From DATFDN01 sp963767645 (GTDB lineage: Bacteria; Pseudomonadota; Alphaproteobacteria; Acetobacterales; Acetobacteraceae): a DNA stretch of 64,000 nucleotides. Position numbers and translations under genes: made by a program. The DNA is taken from positions 565,036 through 629,035 of the forward strand of contig CAVYEW010000018.1 in the NCBI GenBank assembly GCA_963767645.1. Reading direction: 5' to 3'. Under the pieces are notes generated by a model. The model made no database searches, was not told the origin of the DNA, and was given only the letters and a program-made list of their open reading frames with translations. Every line of letters begins with the position of its first letter. The stretch's first letter is position 1. Positions 47,224 to 56,601 of the stretch are shown here, piece by piece.

Positions 47224-48174
47224 ATGAAAAGGCTGTTCGCCCCGATTCTGGCCGGCGCCTGCGCCGCCATGCTGCTCGCCGGGGGCGCTCGCGCCCAGCA
47301 GAAGCAGCTGGTACTCGTCACCAATGCGGCGTCGGATTTCTGGACCTTCGCCCGGCGGGGAATCGAGAAGGCGCAGTCGGAGCACCCCGACTATAGGATG
47401 GAGATGATCGTCACCGGCCAGGCGACCGCTGCCGAGCAGCGACGCGAACTGGACGATCTGCTCGCCCGTGGCGTCGCCGGCATCTCCGTCTCCGTGGACG
47501 ACGCGGCGCATGCGACGGAGGAGCTGAACAAGGTCGCCGCCAAGGCCGTGCTCGTCACCACCGACAGCGACGCGCCGCAGAGCAACCGCGTCGCCTATAT
47601 CGGCACCGACAATGTCGCGGCCGGCCGCGAAGCGGGCGAGGAGATCAAGAAGGCGCTGCCGAACGGCGGCAAGATCATGATGTTCGTCGGCACGCTGGAT
47701 GCCGACAATGCGCGCGAGCGCGTCCAGGGCATCCGCGAGGCGCTGAAGGGCACCAAGATCGACATCATCGACATCCGGACCGATCAGGTGGACTTCACCA
47801 AGGCCAAGAGCAACGTCGAGGACACGCTCGCCAAGTATCCGGACATCTCGCTGCTGAGCGGGCTGTGGAGCTACAACACGCCGGAGATCTACGACGCAGT
47901 TAAGGCGGCGGGGAAATGCGGCAAGGTGAAGATCGTCGGCTTCGACGAGGACCCCCGCACCTTGCGCGGCATCTCCGATGGCTGCGTGCAGTCCACCATC
48001 GTGCAGCAGCCGTATCAGTTCGGCTATCTGTCGATGGTCGACATCGTCAAGTACATCAACGGCGACAAGTCCTGGGTACCTGCCGACAAGCGGGTGATCG
48101 TGCCGACACGGATAATCGACAAGTCCAACGTGGCCGAGTTCACCGCCTACGTGCGCAAGCTGCTCGCCAAGTAA
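47224..48174 (+). CDS. Sugar ABC transporter periplasmic binding protein (RbsB-like)
   Basis: A 316-residue type I periplasmic binding protein with a signal peptide (MKRLFAPILAGACAAMLLAGGARAQ). Motifs KQLVLVTNAASDFWTFARRGIEKA, GVAGISVSVDDA, VAYIGTDNVAAGREAGEEI and VKIVGFDEDPRTLRGISDG match the ribose/galactose group. The start has a GAGGGAGG ribosome-binding site. The ATPase and permease of the same importer follow. The sugar is not predictable by eye. An 89-base gap separates it from gcvP and includes a small CGCACC/GGTGCG hairpin. Confidence 0.92.
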   Translation: MKRLFAPILAGACAAMLLAGGARAQQKQLVLVTNAASDFWTFARRGIEKAQSEHPDYRMEMIVTGQATAAEQRRELDDLLARGVAGISVSVDDAAHATEELNKVAAKAVLVTTDSDAPQSNRVAYIGTDNVAAGREAGEEIKKALPNGGKIMMFVGTLDADNARERVQGIREALKGTKIDIIDIRTDQVDFTKAKSNVEDTLAKYPDISLLSGLWSYNTPEIYDAVKAAGKCGKVKIVGFDEDPRTLRGISDGCVQSTIVQQPYQFGYLSMVDIVKYINGDKSWVPADKRVIVPTRIIDKSNVAEFTAYVRKLLAK

Positions 48175-48188
48175 CGGGCGCATCCTCC

Positions 48189-48275
48189 CGTCATGGCCGG
48201 ACTTGTTCCGGCCATCCACGGCTTTCCTGCGCGTCCAAAGGCGTGGATGCCCCTGACAAGCACGGGCATGACGAG
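48189..48275. repeat. Alphaproteobacterial REP-type palindromic repeat
   Basis: ATGGCCGGA at 48193-48201 pairs perfectly with TCCGGCCAT at 48207-48215. The stretch, read through, gives the artefact peptide MAGLVPAIHGFPARPKAWMP, hallmark of a dispersed intergenic repeat of alphaproteobacteria. It lies between the binding protein gene and the ATPase gene, where such hairpins often stabilise the upstream mRNA or damp transcription so that binding protein exceeds ATPase. Confidence 0.8.
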
Positions 48276-48297
48276 ACGAGCAATGTGGAGAGATCTC

Positions 48298-49818
<1,521 letters not shown>

Positions 49819-49819
49819 C

Positions 49820-50824
49820 ATGCGCAAGGAACTCGGACTGTTCTTGCTGCTCATCGCCGTCGGAGCGATCACCGCCGCTATCAATCCGCTGTTCCTGTCG
49901 CGGGTGAACCTGCTCGACATGGCCAACCTGATCGGCCTGTTCGGCGTGTTCTCGATCGGCGAGGGCTTGGTGATCATCACCGGCGGCATCGACCTCTCCG
50001 TCGGATCGATGTTCGCCCTGCTCGGCGTCGTGTTCATCGACCTGTTGACGGAGCACGACGTCGCCTGGCCGCTCGCGCTTCTGGCGATCATCGCCGGCGG
50101 GGTCGTGCTCGGCGCCATCCAGGGCTTCCTGGTGACGCGGCTGCGGATGCAGCCCTTCATCGTGACCCTGTGCGGGCTGCTGATCTATCGCGGCGCCGCC
50201 CGCTACTACACCACCGACAGCACGCGCGGCTTCGGCTACGGCGACGAGGCGGACGCGTTGCGCAATCTCGCCTCCGGTCACATGCTCGGCATCCCGACGA
50301 CGTTCATCTTTCTGGTGATCCTGGCCCTTGTCATGGCGGTGGTGCTGCACCGCTCGGTGTATGGCCGCTATCTCTATGCCGTCGGCAAGAACGAGGAGGC
50401 GGCGCGCTTCTCCGGCATCCACACCAATTTGGTGGTGGCCGGCGCCTACATCCTGAGCGGTGCCCTGGCCGGCATATCGACGGTGATGCTGGTGTTCTAC
50501 ACCAACTCGGTCTCTCCCAGTTCCTTCGGCAATTTCTACGAGCTGTACGCGATCGCCGCCGCGGTGCTCGGCGGGTGCAGCCTGCGCGGCGGGGAGGGCT
50601 CGATCCTCGGCATCGTGCTCGGCACGGCGCTGCTGCAGGTGCTGCAGAACCTGGTGAACATCCTGGGCATCCCGAGTTCGCTCAACTTCGCCGTCATGGG
50701 CACGGTGATCCTGCTCGGCGTGCTCGCCGACCAGCAGCTCCAGGCGCGGCGGAAGCTTGCCGTGGTCGCGCCCTCGCTGTCCCGCGCGGCGTCCCTGCTG
50801 CGGCGGCGCGGGCGGGCGGCGTGA
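49820..50824 (+). CDS. Sugar ABC transporter permease (RbsC-like)
   Basis: A 334-residue inner-membrane permease with about eight to ten helices. Motifs GLVIITGGIDLSVGSM, RMQPFIVTLCGLLIYRGAARY, YAVGKNEEAARFSGI and AAAVLGGCSLRGGEGSI are those of CUT2 permeases. It starts one base after the ATPase stop (TGACATG) with GGGAG upstream. It completes a binding protein-ATPase-permease operon. It converges with the threonine aldolase gene. Confidence 0.93.
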   Translation: MRKELGLFLLLIAVGAITAAINPLFLSRVNLLDMANLIGLFGVFSIGEGLVIITGGIDLSVGSMFALLGVVFIDLLTEHDVAWPLALLAIIAGGVVLGAIQGFLVTRLRMQPFIVTLCGLLIYRGAARYYTTDSTRGFGYGDEADALRNLASGHMLGIPTTFIFLVILALVMAVVLHRSVYGRYLYAVGKNEEAARFSGIHTNLVVAGAYILSGALAGISTVMLVFYTNSVSPSSFGNFYELYAIAAAVLGGCSLRGGEGSILGIVLGTALLQVLQNLVNILGIPSSLNFAVMGTVILLGVLADQQLQARRKLAVVAPSLSRAASLLRRRGRAA

Positions 50825-50833
50825 GCCGACCGG

Positions 50834-51898
50834 TCAGGCGATAGCACGGCGGATCGCCTCGATCGCCGTCTCGATCCCCGCCCGATCGACGTCCAGATGC
50901 GTGCAGGCGCGTGCGCGGGTGCGGCCCATGGTCGAGATCATCACGCCGGCTTGCCGCACCCGTGCCTCCAGCGCCTCCGCCGTCAGCCCGGTCTCGCGCA
51001 CATCAAAGAACACCAGGTTGGTCTCCGGCGTCTCCACCGTGATGCCGGGGATCTGCGCCAGCCCGCGCGCCAGCGCGCTGGCGTTGGCGTGGTCCTCGGC
51101 AAGCCGGTCGATGTTGTGGTCGAGCGCGTAGAGGCAAGCGGCGGCGCAGATGCCGCCCTGGCGCAGCGCCCCGCCCAGGCGCTGCTTCCAGCGCCATGCG
51201 GCGTCGATGAACGCGGCCGATCCGCACAACACGGCGCCGAGCGGCGCGCCCATTCCCTTGGTGAAGTCGAGCCACACCGAATCGCAGCCGGCCGCCATTT
51301 CGTGCGCCGGCACGCCGGAGGCGATGACGGCGTTCATCAGCCGCGCGCCGTCCATGTGCGTGGCCATGCCCTCTTCATGGGCAAGATCGAGCACGGCGTT
51401 CAGCCGATCGAGCGGCCAGACCGAGCCGCCGCCCCAGTTGGCGGTCTGCTCCACCTCCACCAAGGTCTGCGGCGGCGAGTTCCGGCGGCGCTCGCGGATC
51501 GCGCCGCGCAGCGCCTCGGCGTCGAACTGGCCGCGCTCGCCCCGCACGCCGAGGACCGAGACCCCGGCGAGCGCGCCCGGCCCGCCGCCCTCGGCCATGA
51601 TGATATGCGCGCTCTCATGGGCGATGACCTCGTCGCCCGGCCGGCAATGCGTCAGCAGGGCGATCTGGTTGCACATCGTCCCGGTGGGCAGGAACACCGC
51701 CGCCTGCTTGCCGAGCAGCGCCGCCATGCGGTCGCACAGCGCGTGGACCGTCGGATCGTCGCCGTGCTGCTCGTCCCCGGTCTCGGCCTCCATCATCGCC
51801 TGCTTCATCGCGGAAGACGGGCGGGTCTGGGTGTCGGAGTAGAGATTGACGCGGACCGGGGGCAGCGCGCGGTCGGGGCGGGCAGGGACGTTTGACAT
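50834..51898 (-). CDS. Threonine aldolase family protein (beta-eliminating-lyase fold)
   Basis: A 354-residue PLP enzyme that splits threonine or allo-threonine to glycine and acetaldehyde. Visible: NLYSDTQTRPS, GDEQHGDDPTVHALCDRMAALLGK, FLPTGTMCNQIAL, HESAHIIMAEGGG, HMDGARLMNAV and the PLP lysine in WLDFTKGMGAPLGAVL. The start (MSNVPARPDRALPP) is chosen before the family opening; the frame is open upstream. Glycine from this enzyme could feed the riboswitch-controlled cleavage system nearby. Confidence 0.92.
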   Translation of the reverse strand: MSNVPARPDRALPPVRVNLYSDTQTRPSSAMKQAMMEAETGDEQHGDDPTVHALCDRMAALLGKQAAVFLPTGTMCNQIALLTHCRPGDEVIAHESAHIIMAEGGGPGALAGVSVLGVRGERGQFDAEALRGAIRERRRNSPPQTLVEVEQTANWGGGSVWPLDRLNAVLDLAHEEGMATHMDGARLMNAVIASGVPAHEMAAGCDSVWLDFTKGMGAPLGAVLCGSAAFIDAAWRWKQRLGGALRQGGICAAACLYALDHNIDRLAEDHANASALARGLAQIPGITVETPETNLVFFDVRETGLTAEALEARVRQAGVMISTMGRTRARACTHLDVDRAGIETAIEAIRRAIA

Positions 51899-52035
51899 AG
51901 GGGCAGGTAAGCAGGGCGGGGGACATCTGTCAGCCCTGGATGGCGGCCTGGGTGCCGGCGTTGACGATCCCTGGCCCCTGCGATAGCCGGGATCGTTGCG
52001 CACGCACCCGAAGCGCCCAATCCCGAGGAGGCCCC

Positions 52036-52585
52036 ATGGCGGACTTTGATCTGGTTGCTCTCTGGGAGGAGCATTGCCGCTACGAGTTCGAGACGCGCGA
52101 CGTGGACGCGGTGATGGCGACGATGGTGGCCGAGCCCTATGTCAACCATGTTCCGACGATGACAGGTGGCGTCGGCCACGATCAGCTCAAGCGGTTCTAC
52201 AAATACCATTTCATCGGCGGCAACCCGCCGGACACGACGCTTGACGCCGATCAGCCGCACCGTGGGCGCCGACCGCGTGGTGGACGAGATGCTGTTCCGC
52301 TTCACCCATACCTCCGCCGTCGACTGGATGCTGCCGGGCATCGCCCCGACGGGGCGGACGGTCGAGGTCGCGCTGGTCGCGATCGTGCAGTTCCGGGACG
52401 GCAAGCTGGTGCATGAGCACATCTACTGGGATCAGGCATCGGTGCTGGCGCAGATCGGCCTGCTCGATCCGGCCGGGCTGCCCGTCGCCGGAGCCGAAGC
52501 GGCGCACAAGGTCATCGACAAGACCTTGCCGAGCAATGTGCTCATGAAGGAGGCTTGGCGCTCGAGCGAGGGCAAGCCGATCTAG
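52036..52585 (+). pseudogene. NTF2/SnoaL-like protein, frameshifted
   Basis: Segment one, MADFDLVALWEEHCRYEFETRD to FIGGNPPDTTL, and segment two, TPISRTVGADRVVDEMLFRFTHT to AWRSSEGKPI, lie in different frames. The length is one base over a multiple of three. Deleting one G near 52243 (CTTGACGCC to CTTACGCC) joins them into a 182-residue protein of the cone-shaped NTF2/SnoaL-like fold, with HTSAVDWMLPGIAPTGRTVEV and VQFRDGKLVHEHIYWDQASVL typical of ester cyclase-like members. The start has a GAGGAGG ribosome-binding site. Confidence 0.82.
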
Positions 52586-52625
52586 GCTGAGCGCTTGCGC
52601 CCTCGACGCGGTGGGAGGCAACACC

Positions 52626-53525
52626 ATGGGAACGTCAAACGCGGGCAAGACCGCCCTGGACCAGGTCCGCTACGAGCAGCCGGCGCCGCATATCGCGCGC
52701 ATCGTCATGGCGCGGCCGGAGGCGCGCAACGCCCAAGGCCTGCAGATGACCTACGAGTTGGCCGAAGCGTTCGACCGCGCGGCGCGGGACGACGCGGTGA
52801 AGGTCATCATCCTTGCTGCCGACGGCCCGCATTTCTCCGCCGGGCACGATCTGAGCGGAGACGGGGGCAAGACCTGGCAAGACTTCCCCATCATCGGCAC
52901 CTGGGCGGGCTTCGATGCCCCCGGCATGGAGGGGCGCTTCGGGCGCGAGAAGGAAATCTACCTCGAACTTTGCGAGCGCTGGCGCAACCTGCCGAAGCCA
53001 ACCATTGCCGAGGTGCGGGGCGTCTGCGTCGCCGGCGGGCTGATGCTCGCCTGGGTCTGCGACCTGATCGTCGCGGCCGAGGATGCGCGCTTCAAGGACC
53101 CGGTGGTCGAGTTCGGCATCTGCGGCGTCGAGTTCTTCATGCACCCGTGGGAGCTTGGCGTGCGCAAGGCCAAGGAATTGCTGTTCACCGCCGACTGGCT
53201 CTCGGCCGAGGAGGCGCGCGAGCGGGGCATGGTGAACCGCGTGGTGCCGGGAGAGCGTCTGCAAGCCGAGGTGATGGAACTGGCCGAACGCATCGCGCGC
53301 AAGCCGCTGTTTGCGCTGAAGACCGCGAAGGAAGCGGTGAACCACGTGCAGGACAGCATGGGACGGCGTAACGCGATGATGCACTCCTTCGCGCTGCACC
53401 ACCTGATGCACGCGCACAACCAGCTTCTCTACGGCATGCTGGTCGATCCGAACGGGTTGCCGGAGCCGGTCCGGGCGAAGTTCCTGGAGCGGGTTGCCAA
53501 GGCGGAGGCGGCCGCGGGAGAGTAG
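52626..53525 (+). CDS. Enoyl-CoA hydratase/isomerase family protein
   Basis: A 299-residue crotonase-fold protein. RIVMARPEARNAQGLQM, the first oxyanion-hole segment FSAGHDLSGD, and the second, VRGVCVAGGLMLAWVCDLIVAAEDARF, are present; EFGICGVEFFMHPWELG replaces the usual catalytic Glu regions, so the exact reaction is uncertain. The ATG follows GGGAGG. Three bases separate it from the split ThDP enzyme genes, so they are probably one operon. Confidence 0.92.
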   Translation: MGTSNAGKTALDQVRYEQPAPHIARIVMARPEARNAQGLQMTYELAEAFDRAARDDAVKVIILAADGPHFSAGHDLSGDGGKTWQDFPIIGTWAGFDAPGMEGRFGREKEIYLELCERWRNLPKPTIAEVRGVCVAGGLMLAWVCDLIVAAEDARFKDPVVEFGICGVEFFMHPWELGVRKAKELLFTADWLSAEEARERGMVNRVVPGERLQAEVMELAERIARKPLFALKTAKEAVNHVQDSMGRRNAMMHSFALHHLMHAHNQLLYGMLVDPNGLPEPVRAKFLERVAKAEAAAGE

Positions 53526-53528
53526 CGG

Positions 53529-54053
53529 ATGGGATCAGAGCAGGGCTGGCCGGATCAAATTTACGGGCTGCTGAAGACGCACCGGGTCCGGCAGGTCGCG
53601 CTGGTGCCGGATGCGGGGCATGCGCGGCTGATCCGCCTCTGCCTGGCGGACCCCGCAATGGAGGTGGTCTCGCTGACGACGGAGGAGGAGGGCATCGCGA
53701 TGCTCACCGGCGCCTGGCTCGGCGGCGACAAGGGCATCCTGCTGATGCAGAGCTCGGGCGTCGGCAACTGCGTCAACATGCTCTCGCTCAGCATCCTGCA
53801 CCGCACGCCGATGCCGATGATCGTGACGATGCGCGGCGATTTCGGCGAGTTCAATCCCGCGCAGGTGCCGATGGGCAATGCGACCCAGACGGTGCTGGAA
53901 GCGATGGGCACGCTGGTCCGCCGCGCCGACAAGCCGGAAGACGTGGCGCCGACGGTGGACGCCACGATCCGCCTCGCCTTCAACACCTATCGCCCGACCG
54001 CGACCCTGATCGGCCAGCGCGTGCTCGGCGCCAAGACCTTCGGGAAGGACTGA
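53529..54053 (+). CDS. ThDP-dependent decarboxylase, alpha-type (PYR-domain) subunit
   Basis: A 174-residue protein corresponding to the N-terminal pyrimidine-binding domain of a thiamine diphosphate enzyme, like the alpha subunit of sulfopyruvate/phosphonopyruvate decarboxylases. The catalytic glutamate is in SLTTEEEGIAMLTGAWLGG; LLMQSSGVGNCVNMLSL and VTMRGDFGEFNPAQVPMG follow. The PP domain is encoded separately by the next gene, three bases on. Confidence 0.88.
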   Translation: MGSEQGWPDQIYGLLKTHRVRQVALVPDAGHARLIRLCLADPAMEVVSLTTEEEGIAMLTGAWLGGDKGILLMQSSGVGNCVNMLSLSILHRTPMPMIVTMRGDFGEFNPAQVPMGNATQTVLEAMGTLVRRADKPEDVAPTVDATIRLAFNTYRPTATLIGQRVLGAKTFGKD

Positions 54054-54056
54054 GCC

Positions 54057-54665
54057 ATGGCAGAGGCGGGAAAGTCCGGTCGGCTGGACCGGCGCGAGCT
54101 GTGCCGGGCTATCCTCGCGGATCGCGGCGACCTTCTGGTCGTCGCCGGGCTTGGCGCCCCGGCCTGGGACATCACGGCCGTCGGCGACCGGCCCGAGAAC
54201 CTGCCTCTCTGGGGCGGGATGGGCGGGGCGAGCATGATCGGCCTCGGCCTCGCCATCGCGCAGCCGAGACGGAAGGTGCTCGTCATCACCGGCGACGGCG
54301 AGATGCTGATGGGTCTTGGCAGCCTTGCCACCATCGCCGTGAAGAAGCCGGCGAACCTCTCCATCCTGGTGCAGGACAACGAGCATTACGGCGAGACCGG
54401 GATGCAGGAGACCCATACCAGGCACGGCGTGGATCTGGTCGCGATGGCGCAGGGGGCGGGGTTCCGGCGCACGATGCTGGTGAGCGCGCCCGAGCAGGTT
54501 GCCGAGCTGCGCGCGGCGATTCACGCGGCGGATGGTCCGCTGTTCGCGCTCGCCAAGGTCGAGCCCGGCAATCTGCCCCTGGTCCTGCCGCCGCGCGAGG
54601 GCGCCTTCCTGCAAGCGCGCATGAGGGAGGCGATCCTTGGTCCAGAGGCGCATCATCAGCTCTGA
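54057..54665 (+). CDS. ThDP-dependent decarboxylase, beta-type (PP-domain) subunit
   Basis: A 202-residue partner subunit with the diphosphate/Mg site ITGDGEMLMGLGSLATI...NLSILVQDNEHYGETG. With the preceding gene it makes a split enzyme acting on a 2-oxo acid. The family includes sulfopyruvate and phosphonopyruvate decarboxylases and some 2-oxo acid decarboxylases; the substrate is not evident. Context with an enoyl-CoA hydratase suggests a catabolic route. Confidence 0.88.
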   Translation: MAEAGKSGRLDRRELCRAILADRGDLLVVAGLGAPAWDITAVGDRPENLPLWGGMGGASMIGLGLAIAQPRRKVLVITGDGEMLMGLGSLATIAVKKPANLSILVQDNEHYGETGMQETHTRHGVDLVAMAQGAGFRRTMLVSAPEQVAELRAAIHAADGPLFALAKVEPGNLPLVLPPREGAFLQARMREAILGPEAHHQL

Positions 54666-54720
54666 GCCGGTCGGCTGCCAGGCGGCTTGACGCTTCTCGG
54701 AGGGGCTAGGACAGACGCGC

Positions 54721-55824
54721 ATGACTCCCCGGCTCCTGCGGATCGCGATGGTATGGCTGCTTGTGCTGCTGACCGTCTGGGTGGTCGCGCCGTACATCGT
54801 CGATGCCTGGTGGGCGGCGACGCTGCCGCGCACCGTAACTCCGCGCGATCGGCTGGATCCGGCGGAGCAGACCGCGATCAACGTCTTCCGCCTGGCCTCT
54901 CCATCCGTCGTGCATGTCTACGCGCGCGCCGCCGCGCCCGCGATGTCGCCGGGCGGGGAGTACGCGTTGCAGACCGGCTCCGGCGTGGTCTGGGACGTGG
55001 CGGGAGACATCGTGACCAACAACCACGTCATCGCCGGAGGCACCGCATTCGGCGTTCGTCTGACCGACGGCGAGCTGGTCCCGGCGCAGCTGATCGGCGC
55101 GGCTCCCTCCTATGACCTCGCGGTGCTGAGGCTGCAGCGCTCCCGCGCTCCCCTGCACGCGCTGACGCTGGGGAATTCCGACGATCTGCTGGTGGGACAG
55201 ACCGTATTCGCGATCGGCAATCCCTACGGGCTGGACCAGACGCTGACCTCCGGCCTGATCAGCGCGCTGCACCGGCGCCTGCCGGAGAACTTGCAGACCG
55301 AGATCGCCGACGTGATCCAGACCGACGCCTCGATCAACCCAGGCAACTCGGGCGGGCCGCTGTTGGATTCGGCAGGACGGATGATCGGGCTGAACACGGC
55401 GATCCTTTCCGAATCCGGCGCCTCGGCGGGCATCGGGTTCGCCATTCCGGCGGCCACCGTGAACCGGGTGGTGCCGCGCCTCATCGCCACCGGCATCGCG
55501 CCGACGCCGGGCATTGGCATCATGTCGGCGAGCCCCGCGCTGGCCAGCCAACTCGGGTTGGCCGGGGTGATCGTGCTGCGGGTCCTGCCGGGCACGCCGG
55601 CCGCCCAAGCCGGCCTGCAAGGCGCCGATCTGCAGACCGGCACGATCGGCGACATCATCACCGCCGTGAACGGCACACCGGTGCGGACCATCGCGGAACT
55701 GAGCGGGCAACTGGACGCGGTCGGCATCGGCAATGTCGCGCGCCTGACGGTCGAGCGCGACGGACGGAGCCGCACGGCGGAGGTGCGGGTCGCCGACCTG
55801 TCGGCGGCGAGGGCGGGGGGTTAG
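54721..55824 (+). CDS. Membrane-anchored HtrA/DegS-like serine protease with PDZ domain
   Basis: A 367-residue S1C protease. A single N-terminal helix (LLRIAMVWLLVLLTVWVVAPYIV) anchors it to the inner membrane with the protease in the periplasm. Triad: His in VTNNHVIAGG, Asp in PSYDLAVLRL, Ser in NPGNSGGPLLD. A C-terminal PDZ domain follows (VIVLRVLPGTPAAQAGL, GDIITAVNG). Layout matches DegS/HhoA-type regulators of envelope stress. It ends 140 bases before the next gene. Confidence 0.93.
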   Translation: MTPRLLRIAMVWLLVLLTVWVVAPYIVDAWWAATLPRTVTPRDRLDPAEQTAINVFRLASPSVVHVYARAAAPAMSPGGEYALQTGSGVVWDVAGDIVTNNHVIAGGTAFGVRLTDGELVPAQLIGAAPSYDLAVLRLQRSRAPLHALTLGNSDDLLVGQTVFAIGNPYGLDQTLTSGLISALHRRLPENLQTEIADVIQTDASINPGNSGGPLLDSAGRMIGLNTAILSESGASAGIGFAIPAATVNRVVPRLIATGIAPTPGIGIMSASPALASQLGLAGVIVLRVLPGTPAAQAGLQGADLQTGTIGDIITAVNGTPVRTIAELSGQLDAVGIGNVARLTVERDGRSRTAEVRVADLSAARAGG

Positions 55825-55836
55825 ACCTTCGCGTGT

Positions 55837-55870
55837 GACCCGGCTCACACGTGAGGAGGACAGCCGGGTC
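55837..55870 (+). terminator. Hairpin after the HtrA-type gene
   Basis: GACCCGGCT at 55837-55845 pairs perfectly with AGCCGGGTC at 55862-55870 across a 16-base loop, 13 bases after the protease stop. There is no clear T-run after it, so termination would be weak or Rho-assisted. Confidence 0.4.
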
Positions 55871-55964
55871 TAAGCTGCGCACACGCGGACGGAACCCGAG
55901 TGGCAGCCTCCGGCTCTCGAAGCGTCTTGGCGATTGTATGTCAACCACAATACCGGAGGGTTAG

Positions 55965-56180
55965 ATGCACAAGCTGCTTTGGATCCTTTTAGCGACGGCA
56001 TCGATGTCGGCTGGCGCGTCGAGCGCGGTCGAGCTGCGTGGTGCGAGCCCGCTGCCTCGTGTCTTTACTCCCGATAGTGACGGTCCATTCGTGTTGGCCC
56101 GCGGCGGCATGGGCACCATGACCGGGGGCGGTATGGGGCGGCATGACCGGGGGCGGCATGACCGGGGGCTGGCGGCATGA
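55965..56180 (+). CDS. Small secreted Met/Gly-repeat protein, reading frame disturbed in the repeats
   Basis: Starts MHKLLWILLATASMSAGASSAVELRG, a clear signal peptide, then a short spacer and ARGGMGTMTGGGM before the frame runs out as GRHDRGRHDRGLAA. Repeats of the same MTGG motif continue downstream in the two other frames (ATGACCGGG at 56143, 56158 and 56177), and an open frame goes on to 56374 (MTGGSMGGGMTGSAGPPGDGSG). Two single-base corrections would give one secreted Met/Gly-rich protein of about 137 residues. No function is known to me; Met-rich stretches can bind copper. Confidence 0.55.
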   Translation: MHKLLWILLATASMSAGASSAVELRGASPLPRVFTPDSDGPFVLARGGMGTMTGGGMGRHDRGRHDRGLAA

Positions 56181-56211
56181 CCGGGGGCAGCATGGGTGGC
56201 GGCATGACGGG
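56102..56211 (+). repeat. Degenerate tandem repeat encoding MTGG motifs
   Basis: Five copies of GGCATGACCGGG-like units with ATGs at 56118, 56143, 56158, 56177 and 56204. The spacings (25, 15, 19, 27 bases) are irregular, so copies fall in different frames. Confidence 0.7.
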
Positions 56212-56601
56212 ATCTGCCGGTCCGCCCGGCGACGGCAGCGGCAGCAGCCGGACTGCCCAGTATGACCCATGCACCACGTCACACACCCAGCGTTCTCTGC
56301 CCGCTCAGTCGGGCTCGCTGCGCAGACGGGCTCCGTGCGTTCAGGCGAGCCGATACGCAAACAAGACGAAATAGAGCTGGCCCACCCCGAACCAAGGAAT
56401 CGTCATACCGGGCGCCCTGGGTGCTGACCCACGGGAGGTAGGGCGGGATAGCGCGGCGTATCCCGCCTTCGGCCGAGGTGCTGGCCGGCGGTGGGATACG
56501 CTGGTTATCCCGTCCTACGACCATGGGTGTTCGTCAACGCCGATCGGTATTAGTATTTCCACCCGACACATCGTGGCGTGAACCCTGGCGGGATCGCTGA
56601 G
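56212..56601. other. Interval before the caspase-like gene
   Basis: About 390 bases. The first part continues an open frame from the Met/Gly repeat (to 56374). The rest contains GGGATAGCGCGGCGTATCCC-like and GTGGGATACGCTGGTTATCCC inverted pieces near 56451-56516 that could form hairpins just upstream of the caspase-like gene. I see no clear promoter. Confidence 0.35.
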
